Source of the DNA: Ideonella sp. A 288
GTDB taxonomy: Bacteria > Pseudomonadota > Gammaproteobacteria > Burkholderiales > Burkholderiaceae_C
Reading direction: 5' to 3'
Length of the DNA: 64,000 nucleotides
Assembly: GCF_002198735.1 (NCBI RefSeq)
Contig: NZ_MWLO01000126.1
Coordinates: 1 to 64,000 of the forward strand
Within the stretch, counting starts at the first letter, position 1, and each line of letters opens with the position of its first letter. The notes below the pieces were generated by a model. That model was not told the origin of the DNA, searched no databases, and was given only the letters and a program-made list of their open reading frames with translations. Shown piece after piece: positions 9,054 to 18,028 of this stretch. The position numbers and the translations under genes are program-made.

Positions 9054-10319
9054 ATGGCCGACGAACCGATCGACGTGATGGTGCTGGGCGGCGGCATCGC
9101 CGGCCTGGGCGCCGCCTGGCGCGCGCGAGAGCTGGGCCGCAGCGCGGTGGTGTACGAGGCCCGCGAACGCGCCGGCGGCCTGCTCGACCACTTCACGGTG
9201 GACGGCTTCCGCTTCGACCAGGCGGTGCACCTGAGCTTCGCCACCGAGCCGCGGGTGCGCGAGCTGTTCGACCGCACGCCGCACCACACCCACCCGTCCG
9301 ATTCGCGCTGCTTCGAGACCGACCGCTGGCTCAAGCACCCGGTGCAGAACAACCTGTTCCCGCTGGCCGCGGCCGACAAGGTGGCGCTGCTGAAATCCTT
9401 CCTGGCGCGCCCCGACGCACCGGCCGGCGACGACTACGAGTCCTGGCTGCGCCACCAGTACGGCGACGCCATCGCCGAGCGCTACCCGCTGCGCTACACC
9501 CGCAAGTACTGGGACACGCCGGCCGCACAGCTGTCCACCGCCTGGGTGGGCAACCGCATGCGCCGCGCCGAGCTCGACGAGGTGCTGCTGGGCCTGGTCA
9601 CCGACGAGACGCCCAACACCTACTACACGAAGGAGATGCGGTACCCCAAGGCAGGCGGCTTCCGCGCCTTCATCGACCCGCTGATCGCCGACACCGAGCT
9701 GCGCACTGGCCACCGCGTCACCGCCATCGACACGGCGGCACGCACCGTGTGCTTCAACGGCGGCGCGCCGGTGGCCTACCGGCAGCTCGTCTCCAGCCTG
9801 CCTCTGCCGCTGCTGGCCACGCTGTGCACCGACATGCCCGCACCGGTGCGGGCCCATGCCCGGCAACTGGTGGCCACCTCGATCGATCTGGTGTCGGTGG
9901 GTTTCGACAAGCCGCTGGTCTCCGACCTGTGGTTCTACCTCTACGACGAATCCATCTGGGCCAGCCGCGGCTACTCGCCGTCGGTGAAGTCGCCCGACGC
10001 CGCACCGCCTGGCTGCAGTTCGCTGCAGTTCGAGGCCTACAGCCGCGGCCTGCTGTCGCGCTTCGAGCCCGAGGCGCTGAAGGCCAACACCGTGCAGGCA
10101 CTGCGCACGCTGGGCATCGCCCGGCCCGAGGACATCGTCGTGCTGCACCACTGCCGGCTGCCCTGGGGCAACGTCGTGTTCGACCAGGGCATGGAAACCC
10201 ACCGCGACGCCGTGCGCGGCTGGCTGGCCGACCAGGGCGTGCGCACCTGCGGCCGCTTCGGCGAGTGGGACTACCTGTGGAGCCACCAGAGCCTGCTCAG
10301 CGGCTGGAACGCGCTGTAG
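9054..10319 (+). CDS. FAD-dependent amine-oxidase/UDP-galactopyranose-mutase-like oxidoreductase
   Basis: 421 residues. The N-terminal Rossmann motif GGGIAGLGAAW (residues 11-21) and the following VYEARERAGGLLDHF match the NAD(P)-binding-8/protoporphyrinogen-oxidase-like group; C-terminal GRFGEWDYLWSHQSLLSG lies where these proteins close over FAD. Members within O-antigen loci act on sugars or lipid-linked intermediates, but the substrate cannot be read from sequence. It is 14 bp downstream of the RmlD-like gene and is the last gene before a new promoter-like element. Confidence 0.75.
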   Translation: MADEPIDVMVLGGGIAGLGAAWRARELGRSAVVYEARERAGGLLDHFTVDGFRFDQAVHLSFATEPRVRELFDRTPHHTHPSDSRCFETDRWLKHPVQNNLFPLAAADKVALLKSFLARPDAPAGDDYESWLRHQYGDAIAERYPLRYTRKYWDTPAAQLSTAWVGNRMRRAELDEVLLGLVTDETPNTYYTKEMRYPKAGGFRAFIDPLIADTELRTGHRVTAIDTAARTVCFNGGAPVAYRQLVSSLPLPLLATLCTDMPAPVRAHARQLVATSIDLVSVGFDKPLVSDLWFYLYDESIWASRGYSPSVKSPDAAPPGCSSLQFEAYSRGLLSRFEPEALKANTVQALRTLGIARPEDIVVLHHCRLPWGNVVFDQGMETHRDAVRGWLADQGVRTCGRFGEWDYLWSHQSLLSGWNAL

Positions 10320-10334
10320 TCCACGGCGGAACAA

Positions 10335-10389
10335 GGGCCCAAGGGGGGCGCTTTTCCGGCGTCGCCGGCCGCCGCACCCGCCCTAGACT
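10335..10389 (+). promoter_or_regulatory. Candidate FlhDC-class promoter before gene 10396
   Basis: GGGCCC (10335-10340), then CGCTTTTCCGGCG (10350-10362), then a -10-like TAGACT (10384-10389) 31 nt after the TTT. The same arrangement precedes six other units in this window. TAGACT is only 6 nt before the ATG at 10396, so the transcript would be leaderless. The regulator assignment is inference. Confidence 0.6.
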
Positions 10390-10395
10390 GGCCCG

Positions 10396-11247
10396 ATGAG
10401 CCCCCCGACCGCCCCTGCCCTGGCGCTGGAGCCCGCCGCGCCGCCGGTGCACCTGTTCCAGATCGCCTACTCGCCGGCCACGCTGGCGGCCATCGAGCCC
10501 GGCTACCGCGTGCTCGACAACCTGGCCAACGCCCGGCCCGACTGGTACGAGTACTGGCCGATCCGCCGCTGGCTGCTCGATCAGCCGATGGCCGAGGACG
10601 CGTTCTACGGCTTCTTCTCGCCCAAGTTCGGCGCCAAGACCAGCCTGACGCACGCCGACGTCACCGCCTTCGTGCAGCAGCAGGCGCCGCAGGCCGACGT
10701 GGTGCTGTTCTCGCCGCAGCCCGACATGGGGGCCTTCTTCCTCAACGTGTTCGAGCAGGGCGAGACCTTCGACCCCGGCCTGATCGACGCCTATGGCGAG
10801 TTCCTCGAATCGGTCGGCCGGCCGGCGCCGCTGCGCAACCTGGTGATGGACTCGCGGCAGACCGTGTTCTCCAACTACTTCGTCGCCCGGCCCGCCTTCT
10901 GGCGCGAGTGGCTGCTGCTCAACGAAGGGCTGTTCGCGGCCTGCGAGTACGGCCCCTCGCCGCTGCGCGAGCGGCTGTGCACGGAAACCACCTATGCCCC
11001 CGGCGCGCAGCGCAAGGTGTTCCTGCAGGAGCGCGCCGCCTCGCTGCTGCTCACCGTGCAGCCGCAGTGGCGCAGCGTGGCCTACAACCCCTACGGCTTC
11101 GGCTGGTCGATGTCGCGCTTCCGCGAGCACCCGACCGAGGCCTTCATCAGCGACGCGCTGAAGATGGCCTTCCGCGACCAGCACTACCCGCAGTTCCTGC
11201 AGGCCTTTGCCACCGTGCGCGAGCGTTTTCGCGCCGGCGCGGGCTGA
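10396..11247 (+). CDS. Uncharacterised glycan-locus protein
   Basis: 283 residues, soluble, not recognised as a named enzyme. It opens with an Ala/Pro-rich stretch, then HLFQIAYSPATL and LDNLANARPDWYEYWPIRRWL, a block I associate with uncharacterised proteins of polysaccharide loci. Trp/Tyr/Phe are abundant. Because a promoter-like element ends 6 nt before the ATG and no other start exists for about 70 codons, the ATG is firm. It is followed after 31 bp by pseI and may be co-transcribed with it. Confidence 0.6.
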   Translation: MSPPTAPALALEPAAPPVHLFQIAYSPATLAAIEPGYRVLDNLANARPDWYEYWPIRRWLLDQPMAEDAFYGFFSPKFGAKTSLTHADVTAFVQQQAPQADVVLFSPQPDMGAFFLNVFEQGETFDPGLIDAYGEFLESVGRPAPLRNLVMDSRQTVFSNYFVARPAFWREWLLLNEGLFAACEYGPSPLRERLCTETTYAPGAQRKVFLQERAASLLLTVQPQWRSVAYNPYGFGWSMSRFREHPTEAFISDALKMAFRDQHYPQFLQAFATVRERFRAGAG

Positions 11248-11278
11248 GCGGCAGGCCGCCCCCCGACGAGGACACCGC

Positions 11279-12349
11279 ATGAGCACCCCCCAGCCAACCG
11301 CCTTCGCCATCGCCGGCCGCCGCATCGGCCCGCAGGACGCGCCCTACTGCATCGCCGAGGTGGGCATCAACCACAACGGCGAACTCGACCGGGCGCTGCG
11401 CATGATCGACGCCGCCCGCGAGGCCGGCGCCGATGCGGTGAAGTTCCAGACCTTCCGCGCCGAGGAGTTCTGCGGCGACCCCCGGCAGACCTTCACCTAC
11501 CAGTCGCAGGGCAAGTCGGTCACCGAGTCGATGCTGGCGATGTTCAGCCGCTACGAGTTCACGGCGGCCCAGTGGCGCACGATCCAGGCCCATTGCGCGC
11601 GCGCCGGCATCACCTTCTTCTCGACGCCGCAGAACCGCAGCGACCTCGACCTGCTGCTCACCCTGGGCGTGCCGGCCATCAAGATCGGCTCGGACGACTT
11701 CACCAACCTGCCGCTGATCGCCAGCTACGCCGCCGCCGGCCTGCCGATGATCCTGTCGTGCGGCATGGCCGACCTGGCCGAGGTGCACCGCGCCATCGAC
11801 ACCGCCGGCTGGTACGCCGGCCGGCCGGTGGCGCTGCTGCTGTGCACCTCGCAGTACCCCACGCCGGCCAAGGACGTGAACCTGGCCAAGCTGGCCACGC
11901 TGCGCCAGGCGTTTCCGGGCCTGCTGGTCGGCTTCTCCGACCACACCCAGGGCACGCTGGCCGCCAGCCTGGCCGTGGCCATGGGCGCGCGCGTGTTCGA
12001 GAAACACTTCACCCTCGACAAGGGCCTGCCCGGCCCCGACCACTGGTTCTCGGAGGAGCCCACGGGCCTGGCCGCCTGGATCGACGGCATCCGCACCGCC
12101 GACACGATGATGGGCTCGCCCTTCGTGCGGCCCACCCAGGCCGAAACCGACATGCGCACGCTGGCCCGCCGCAGCGTCGTCACGCTGCGCGACGTGGCCG
12201 AAGGCGAGCCGCTGCACATCGACAACATCGGCCTTCGCCGGCCCGGCAACGGCCTGCCGCCCGAGATGCTGGCCAGCGTGCTGGGCATGACCACCAACCG
12301 CGCCCTGCGCCGTGGCACCACGCTCAGCCTGAAGGACCTGCGAGGATGA
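11279..12349 (+). CDS. pseI: N-acetylneuraminate/pseudaminate synthase (NeuB family)
   Basis: 356 residues. It condenses a 6-carbon amino sugar with phosphoenolpyruvate to make a nonulosonic acid. The NeuB N-terminal barrel is clear: IAEVGINHNGEL, DAVKFQTFRAEEF, FFSTPQ, KIGSDDFTNLPL, LCTSQYPTP, GFSDHTQG and EKHFTLDKGLPGPDHWFS. The last ~60 residues form the SAF/antifreeze-like domain (RSVVTLRDVAEGEPL...). The other pse genes lie on the opposite strand from 14.6 kb, so PseI rather than NeuB or LegI is the best call. The ATG at 11279 is preferred over an upstream in-frame codon because it follows GACGAGGAC. Confidence 0.88.
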   Translation: MSTPQPTAFAIAGRRIGPQDAPYCIAEVGINHNGELDRALRMIDAAREAGADAVKFQTFRAEEFCGDPRQTFTYQSQGKSVTESMLAMFSRYEFTAAQWRTIQAHCARAGITFFSTPQNRSDLDLLLTLGVPAIKIGSDDFTNLPLIASYAAAGLPMILSCGMADLAEVHRAIDTAGWYAGRPVALLLCTSQYPTPAKDVNLAKLATLRQAFPGLLVGFSDHTQGTLAASLAVAMGARVFEKHFTLDKGLPGPDHWFSEEPTGLAAWIDGIRTADTMMGSPFVRPTQAETDMRTLARRSVVTLRDVAEGEPLHIDNIGLRRPGNGLPPEMLASVLGMTTNRALRRGTTLSLKDLRG

Positions 12350-13053
12350 TCGTCTCCGCACACCAGCCCGCCTACCTGCCCTGGCTGGGCTACTTCGACA
12401 AGATCGCCGCGGCCGACGTGTTCGTCTTCCTCGACACGGTGCAGTTCGAGAAGAACAGCTTCATCAACCGCAACCGCATCAAGACGGCCCAGGGCCCGCA
12501 GTGGCTCACCGTGCCGGTGCAGACGCGCGGCCACCTCGACGGCAGCCTGCGCGACACGCTGATCGACGATCGCCAGCCCTGGCGCGGCAAGCACCTCAAG
12601 TCGATCGCGATGAACTACGCGCGGGCACCGCACTTCGACGCCGGCTTCGAGGCCGTGGCGGCCCTGATCGACGAGCCGCTGGACGCCCCGCAGCACCACC
12701 TGGCCGAGCTGTGCTGGCAGCAGCTGCAGTTCTGGCTGGCCGCGCTGCGCATCGACACCCGCGTGGTGCGCCTGTCCGAGCTGGGCATCGACAGCCGCAA
12801 GTCAGACCTGGTGCTCGACCTGTGCCTGGCCACCGGCGCCGAGCGTTACCTGTCGGGTGCGCTGGGCCGCGACTACCTGGAGGTCGAGCGCTTCCACGCC
12901 GCCGGCGTGGACGTCGAGTTCCAGGATTACGACCACCCGGTCTACCCGCAATGCTGGGGCGCCTTCGCGCCGGCGATGAGCGTGGTGGACGCCTGGCTCA
13001 ACTGCGGTGCCGACGCCACCGCCGACCTGCTGCAGGTGTGCGCCCATGCCTGA
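12346..13053 (+). CDS. WbqC-like family protein
   Basis: 235 residues. The first 45 residues are diagnostic: VSAHQPAYLPWLGYFDK, VFLDTVQFEKNSFINRN and RIK, followed by WLTVPVQ; the C-terminal half has YLSGALGRDYL. WbqC proteins are found in O-antigen and nonulosonate loci, with proposed aminotransfer or acyl/amino-acid transfer to sugars, but no settled reaction. It overlaps pseI by 4 nt and the deacetylase by 8 nt, so the three are coupled and probably act on the same glycan. Confidence 0.85.
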   Translation: MIVSAHQPAYLPWLGYFDKIAAADVFVFLDTVQFEKNSFINRNRIKTAQGPQWLTVPVQTRGHLDGSLRDTLIDDRQPWRGKHLKSIAMNYARAPHFDAGFEAVAALIDEPLDAPQHHLAELCWQQLQFWLAALRIDTRVVRLSELGIDSRKSDLVLDLCLATGAERYLSGALGRDYLEVERFHAAGVDVEFQDYDHPVYPQCWGAFAPAMSVVDAWLNCGADATADLLQVCAHA

Positions 13054-13723
13054 GCGCATCCTGGTCATCGCCGCGCACGCCGACGACGAGGCGCTGGGCT
13101 GCGGCGGCACCATCGCCCGCCACCTGGCCCAGGGCGACACGGTGCACCTGGTCTTCATGGCCGACGGCGTGGGCTCGCGCCGCGGCGACGACCTGGCCGC
13201 CGAGCGCCACGCCCGCGACACGGCGCGCGACCGCGCCCTGGCGGCGCTGGGCGTGGCCTCGTGGGTGTCGTTCGGCCTGGCCGACAACCAGATGGACGCG
13301 CTGCCTCTGCTCGACGTGGTGCAGCCGCTGGAACGCGCGATCGCCGCGTTCGACCCGCACGTGGTCTACAGCCACCACGCGGGCGACCTCAACATCGACC
13401 ACCGCATCACGCATCAGGCGGTGATGACGGCCTGCCGGCCGCTGCCGGGCCGCACGCTGCGCGAGATCCTGGCCTTCGAGGTGCCGTCCAGCACCGAGTG
13501 GGCCCCGGCCGGCCTGCCGCCCTTCGTGCCCGACGTGTTCGTCGACATCACGGCCACCTGGCCCGCCAAGCGGGCCGCGCTGGACGCCTACGCCGACGAG
13601 CTGCGCCCCGCGCCGCACGCCCGCAGCCTGCCCGCCATCGAGGCGCTGGCCACCTGGCGCGGCCACAGCGTGGGCCTGGCCAAGGCCGAGGCCTTCATGC
13701 TCCAGCGCCGCATCGTGCGCTGA
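13046..13723 (+). CDS. PIG-L family deacetylase
   Basis: 225 residues. PIG-L/LmbE zinc deacetylases remove N-acetyl groups from sugar substrates. The motif is AHADDEALGCGGT near residue 9 (the usual AHPDDE with Pro replaced by Ala; metal-binding His and Asp kept), and the second metal-binding segment is SHHAGDLNIDHR. The start lies inside the WbqC-like gene (8-nt overlap). In this operon it could deacetylate an amino sugar before another acyl group is added. Confidence 0.85.
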   Translation: MPERILVIAAHADDEALGCGGTIARHLAQGDTVHLVFMADGVGSRRGDDLAAERHARDTARDRALAALGVASWVSFGLADNQMDALPLLDVVQPLERAIAAFDPHVVYSHHAGDLNIDHRITHQAVMTACRPLPGRTLREILAFEVPSSTEWAPAGLPPFVPDVFVDITATWPAKRAALDAYADELRPAPHARSLPAIEALATWRGHSVGLAKAEAFMLQRRIVR

Positions 13724-13749
13724 GCCAACCTGTTCGAAAGTCCCCCGTC

Positions 13750-14523
13750 ATGCTCGCCACCGCCCCCGTCCGCAGTTCCAACCCCGACCACGGCATCGTG
13801 TCCAGCCCAGGCGGCGAACCCGCCGGCCACGCCACCAGCCCATCCGCCACCGCCGGCTTCAGCCACGAGTGGGAAGAGCGCTACCGCGAGAGCACCCACC
13901 TGAGCATCTGGCCGTGGAGCGACCTGGTCTCGCTCACCCACCGCCACGCCAGCCCGAAGGCGGGCTTCCGCCGCGTGCTCGAACTGGGCTGCGGCGCCGG
14001 AGCCAACATCCCGTTCTACCTGGCGCTGGGCTGCGAATACCACGCCATCGAGGGCAGCCTGTCGATCGTGCGCACGCTGCGCGGCAGCTTCCCCGACATC
14101 GCCAGCCAACTGCTGTGCGGCGACTTCACCTTCGCCCTGCCGCAGACCGATGCCAGCATCGACCTGGTGGTCGACCGCGCCAGCATCACCCACAACGACA
14201 CGCTGTCGGTGAAGGCCGCGCTGCGCCACGCCGCGCGCGTGCTGCGCCCCGGCGGCAAGTTCATCGGCGTGGACTGGTTCTCCACCGAGCACGAGGATTC
14301 GCAGCGCGGCACCGCCGTCGACGCCCACACCCGGCGCGACATCGACAGCCGCAACTTCGGCGGCGTCGGCCAGGTGCACTTCTCCGACGAGGCGCACCTG
14401 CTGTCGCTGTTCTCGGCCGCCGGCTTCGAGATCGAGGTGCTGCAGCACAAGGTGCACGACCACCGCATCGGCGGCCACGGCGCGCACTTCGCGTCCTGGA
14501 ACCTGGTGGCCGTGAAGGGCTGA
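13750..14523 (+). CDS. SAM-dependent methyltransferase
   Basis: 257 residues. A class I methyltransferase fold follows a ~35-residue low-complexity N-terminus. Motif I is VLELGCGAGANIPFYLALG; the acidic end of strand 2 is AIEGS; post-motif blocks are LLCGDFTF and RVLRPGGKFIGVDW. It is the last gene of the + strand glycan operon (26 bp gap) and faces a convergent GNAT gene 66 bp away. Likely methylates the glycan; target unknown. Confidence 0.8.
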   Translation: MLATAPVRSSNPDHGIVSSPGGEPAGHATSPSATAGFSHEWEERYRESTHLSIWPWSDLVSLTHRHASPKAGFRRVLELGCGAGANIPFYLALGCEYHAIEGSLSIVRTLRGSFPDIASQLLCGDFTFALPQTDASIDLVVDRASITHNDTLSVKAALRHAARVLRPGGKFIGVDWFSTEHEDSQRGTAVDAHTRRDIDSRNFGGVGQVHFSDEAHLLSLFSAAGFEIEVLQHKVHDHRIGGHGAHFASWNLVAVKG

Positions 14524-14589
14524 GCCGGCCTCGGGGGCGGCCCGCTGGCCGGGACGCGGCCGCGGCATCGAACGCCCGGTGCAGCCCCG

Positions 14590-15075
14590 TCAGGGCCGGA
14601 CCACCAGGCAGATGCCGTGACACTCGCCGGCCGCGATCAGGCCCACCGAGGCCGCAAGTCGCCGCGAGGCGGCGTTGTCGGACTTGATCTCGGCGCGGAT
14701 CGCGCCCGGGGTCGCCGCCAACACTTCGGCCAGCAGGCGCCGGCCGACACCACGACCACGCGCGGCCTCGTCGACGAACCACGACAGCTGGTGGCCGCCC
14801 GGTTCGCGTTCCAGCCGGGCCATCGCCACCGGTTGGCCGTCGAGCTCGGCGATGAAGATCTGCCGCTCCGGGTCGCGCAGCGCGCGGGCGAACCATTGCA
14901 TGTGCACGGCCGCATCGACCAGGTCCTGCTGGTGGCTGGCCTGCCGGGCCGCCGGATCGTTGCGCCACCGCAGCAGCAGCGCCTCGTCGCGCGGCTCCGC
15001 CAGGCGCAGCCGCCAGGCCGGCGCAGGCGCCGACCGGCCGTGACGGGTGGTGATCATCGGCCGCTGATGTGGCAT
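14590..15075 (-). CDS. GNAT acetyltransferase, PseH-like
   Basis: 161 residues. GNAT fold: WRLRLAEPRDEALLLRWRND near the start, acetyl-CoA loop DEAARGRGVGRRLL, then AEIKSDNAASRRLAASVG. PseH N-acetylates the C4 amine of the pseudaminic acid precursor, and this is the only unassigned step among its neighbours, so PseH is likely. The ATG lies 1 bp after the pseG stop (15077); an internal Met at residue 7 is an alternative. It ends the long - strand operon that starts at the TolC-like gene. Confidence 0.7.
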   Translation of the reverse strand: MPHQRPMITTRHGRSAPAPAWRLRLAEPRDEALLLRWRNDPAARQASHQQDLVDAAVHMQWFARALRDPERQIFIAELDGQPVAMARLEREPGGHQLSWFVDEAARGRGVGRRLLAEVLAATPGAIRAEIKSDNAASRRLAASVGLIAAGECHGICLVVRP

Positions 15076-15076
15076 G

Positions 15077-16126
15077 TCAGGCCTCGCACACCCGCCGGCC
15101 CGCGCGGGCCAGCAGACGGTCGGCCACGCGGCGGGCGCCCTGCCCGTCCACCAAGGCCAACGCGCCGCGGTGCAGGGTCTCGCGGGCGGCGGCCGAGTCG
15201 ATCAGCTGGCGCACCATCGCCGCCAGTGCCGTGGCCTGGGCTGGGGTGCGGCCGATGGCGTCGCCGGTGAGCGCCGCACCGGCCTCGGCCAGCCAGGGCA
15301 CGCTGTGCCGCTGGTTGTCGGCACACACCAGCACGATGGCCGGCACGCCGAGGCAGCAGCGCTCCCAGGTGGCACCGCCACCGGCGCCGATCTGCAGGTC
15401 GTGCCGCACATGGAAGTCGGCCAGGTTCGGCTGGTCGAGCAGCAGCGTGACGCCGGCATCGGCGGCACTCAAGGCCTGCAGCGCGCCAAGGCTGGGGTTG
15501 CCCGAGGTGCTGGCGATCTCGATCGGACCGGACCAGCCAGCCTCGTGGCGACAGGCCCACACGGCCCAGGACGACACGTCATCGGCATCGGTGCCGCCCA
15601 TGAACACACCCAGGCTGCGCACCCGCGGCTGCAGGCGGTGGCGGGCATGGTCGGCGTACACCGCGTCGAGCAGCGCCCAGCGCGGGCCGCCGCACAGCTC
15701 GGCCTCGCACTGCAGCACGGCGCGGTACTTGGCGGCATGGTCGGGCGCGGGGTTGTGGTCGATCAGCAGGTCGGGCGCCAGCGGCCGGTCGGCCAGGTCG
15801 TCGATCACCGCGAGGCAGGCGCCGGTGGCCGCGCGCACGCGCTGGTGCCAGTCGGCGGCCAGCCGGTAATGGTCGACCACCACCGCGTCCACGGCCCAGT
15901 CGCCCAACGCGGCCAGCGTGTCGGCGGCATCGTCACCGGTCGGGCGCAGGCAGCGGCCGCCGAAGCCGGCAGCGGCCACCATCGCCGGTACGTCCAGGTC
16001 GCCTGGCGACGAGACGAAGCGAACGTCGGCGCCGCGGTCGCGCAGCGCCTGCGCCAGTGCCAGGCAGCGCTTCACATGGCCCCAGCCGAGCGCGGTGCTC
16101 GCGTCGGCACGCACCATCACGCGCAT
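15077..16126 (-). CDS. pseG: UDP-sugar hydrolase of pseudaminic acid pathway
   Basis: 349 residues, GT-B fold hydrolase. It removes UDP from UDP-2,4-diacetamido-trideoxy-altrose. The start reads MRVMVRADAST-LGWGHVKRCL, the PseG/SpsG signature of R-D-x-S...GxGHxxR; central VVVDHYRL and LGVFMGGTDADD; C-terminal GAGGGATWERCCLGVP. The ATG at 16126 lies inside pseF (10-nt overlap). Confidence 0.88.
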   Translation of the reverse strand: MRVMVRADASTALGWGHVKRCLALAQALRDRGADVRFVSSPGDLDVPAMVAAAGFGGRCLRPTGDDAADTLAALGDWAVDAVVVDHYRLAADWHQRVRAATGACLAVIDDLADRPLAPDLLIDHNPAPDHAAKYRAVLQCEAELCGGPRWALLDAVYADHARHRLQPRVRSLGVFMGGTDADDVSSWAVWACRHEAGWSGPIEIASTSGNPSLGALQALSAADAGVTLLLDQPNLADFHVRHDLQIGAGGGATWERCCLGVPAIVLVCADNQRHSVPWLAEAGAALTGDAIGRTPAQATALAAMVRQLIDSAAARETLHRGALALVDGQGARRVADRLLARAGRRVCEA

Positions 16127-16827
16127 GGCGCGGCCCCGCTGCGGGCGCTGTGCAGGGCCTGGTACAGCGCCTCGGCGCGAGCCCAGTCGTCGGGGGTGTC
16201 GATGTCGGCCACCCGCCACAGCGGCAGCACGATGCTGCGGGCCTGCTGGTGCGGGTGCCTGCCAGCGCACCACGCGGCCGCCGCGCCCCAGTAGAACTGG
16301 CCGGCGTCGAAGTAGGCCGGCTCGAGATCCTGCGAGCGGCTCATCGTGTGCTCGGGGTGCATGGCGCTGGTGCGGCCCTGCGCATCGCGGCGCAAGGCCC
16401 GCTGCACCGCCGCCGGGAAGGCCGCCACCGGGAACACATAGTCGCAGCCGCCAGCGTCCAGCAGGGCCAGCGCCTGGCGCAGATCGTCCGCCTCGAGCAT
16501 CGGCACACCGGGGTAGATGCAGCACACCTGCGCGGCCTGCCAGCCCTGCGCGGCCAGCGTCTCGATGGCGTGGGCGATCACCTCCACCGTGCCGGCGTGG
16601 TCGTCGGCCAGTTCGGGTGGGCGCATGAACGGCACCTCGGCCCCTGCCGCCGCAGACAGCGCGGCGATCTCAGCGTCGTCGGTGGAGACGACGATGCGGT
16701 CGAACACCCCCGCGGCGCGCGCGCCGGCGATGGCGTGGTGGATCATTGGCCGCCCCGCGAAGGGCTTGATGTTCTTGCGCGGGATGCGCTTGCTGCCGCC
16801 CCGCGCGGGGATCACTGCCAGTCTCAT
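16117..16827 (-). CDS. pseF: Pseudaminic acid cytidylyltransferase
   Basis: 236 residues. It activates the nonulosonic acid with CTP to give CMP-Pse. The N-terminal RLAVIPARGGSKRIPRKN and KPFAGRPMIHHAI are the NeuA/PseF hallmark; DRIVVSTDDAEI and DIDTPDDWARAE close the fold. CCIYPGVPML and the length favour PseF over NeuA or LegF. It sits 30 bp after pseC and overlaps pseG. Confidence 0.9.
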   Translation of the reverse strand: MRLAVIPARGGSKRIPRKNIKPFAGRPMIHHAIAGARAAGVFDRIVVSTDDAEIAALSAAAGAEVPFMRPPELADDHAGTVEVIAHAIETLAAQGWQAAQVCCIYPGVPMLEADDLRQALALLDAGGCDYVFPVAAFPAAVQRALRRDAQGRTSAMHPEHTMSRSQDLEPAYFDAGQFYWGAAAAWCAGRHPHQQARSIVLPLWRVADIDTPDDWARAEALYQALHSARSGAAPCA

Positions 16828-16857
16828 GGCCTGCTCCGATTCAGGGCTTCGCCAGCC

Positions 16858-18018
16858 TCAGCGCAGCACCTGCTGCAACACCTCGACCACGCGGTCCTGC
16901 TCGTCGTGCGTCATCTGCGGAAACAGCGGCAGCGACAGCGTGCGCGCCGCGTAGGCCTCGGCCGCCGGAAAGTCGCCCGGCCGGAAGCCCAGTTCGCGAT
17001 AGTAGGGCTGGGTGTGGATGGGGATGTAGTGCACGTTGACGCCGATGTCGGCGGCGCGCAGCGCGGCAAACACCTCGGCCCGCGTGCGATCGGTGCGCGC
17101 ACCGTCCACCTCCACCGGGTACAGGTGCCAGGCCGACACGCGGTCGGCCAGCCGCGCCGGGCGGATCAGCGGCAGCGCGGCCAGCAGGCCGTCGTAACGT
17201 TCGGCCAGCGCCGCCCGACGGGCGTGCGCGGTGTCGAGGTGCTGCATTTGCGACAGGCCCAGCGCGGCCTGCAGCTCGGTCATGCGGCAGTTCCAGCCCA
17301 GCAGGTGCTGCTCGTAGACCCAGGGGCCTTCGGGCGGCGACCGCAGCTGCGCGGCGTCGCGCACCATGCCGTGCGAGCGCAGCAGGCGCAGGCGCTCGGC
17401 CAGTGCCGCGTCGGGCGTGGTGACCATGCCGCCTTCGCCGGTGGTGACGATCTTCACCGCATGGAAGCTGAACACCGAGGCATCGGCCCAGGCGCTGCCC
17501 ACCGGGCGGCCGTGCAGCCGAGCGCCGGTGGCGTGCGAGGCGTCTTCCAGCACCGCAAAGCCGAACTCGTCGGCCAGCGCGCGGATCTCGGGCAGGTCGC
17601 AGGGCAAGCCGCCGAAGTCCACCGGGATCACCACCCTGGGCAGTGCGCCCAGCGTGGCCGCCGCCTCGAGCCGGGCGCGCAGCGCGGGCACCGACAGGTT
17701 GCGGGTGCGCGGGTCGATGTCGACGAAGTCGACCTGCGCGCCGCAATACAGCGCGCAGTTGGCCGAGGCCAGGAAGCTGTTCGGGCTGGTCCACACCCGC
17801 GTGCCCGGCCCCACGCCCAGCGCCAGGCAGGCCAGGTGCAGCGCGGCGGTGGCGTTGGTCACCGCCACCGCGTGCGCCACCTGGTGGCGCTGCGCGAAGG
17901 CAGCCTCGAAGCGCGGCAGCTCGGGGCCCTGCGTCAGGAAGTCCGATCGCAGCACCGCCACGACCGCGGCGATGTCCTCTTCGCTGACCTGCTGCCGGCT
18001 GTAGGGGATGAAGGCCAC
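16858..18018 (-). CDS. pseC: UDP-4-amino-4,6-dideoxy-N-acetyl-altrosamine transaminase
   Basis: 386 residues, DegT/DnrJ/EryC1 aminotransferase. It adds the C4 amino group with PLP. N-terminus IPYSRQQVSEEDI and LTQGPELPRFE are typical of PseC. The PLP Schiff-base Lys is K189 in FSFHAVKIVTTGEGG; LEDASHATGA provides the PLP-stacking region. C-terminal YYRELGFRPGDFPAAE is PseC-like. It lies 10 bp after pseB. Confidence 0.92.
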   Translation of the reverse strand: MAFIPYSRQQVSEEDIAAVVAVLRSDFLTQGPELPRFEAAFAQRHQVAHAVAVTNATAALHLACLALGVGPGTRVWTSPNSFLASANCALYCGAQVDFVDIDPRTRNLSVPALRARLEAAATLGALPRVVIPVDFGGLPCDLPEIRALADEFGFAVLEDASHATGARLHGRPVGSAWADASVFSFHAVKIVTTGEGGMVTTPDAALAERLRLLRSHGMVRDAAQLRSPPEGPWVYEQHLLGWNCRMTELQAALGLSQMQHLDTAHARRAALAERYDGLLAALPLIRPARLADRVSAWHLYPVEVDGARTDRTRAEVFAALRAADIGVNVHYIPIHTQPYYRELGFRPGDFPAAEAYAARTLSLPLFPQMTHDEQDRVVEVLQQVLR

Positions 18019-18028
18019 GGCCGGCCTC

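Noticed and set aside
14524-14589. Terminator between convergent methyltransferase and GNAT genes
   Set aside because: Short CCGGCC/GGCCGG arms without T-tract; not distinguishable from background GC.
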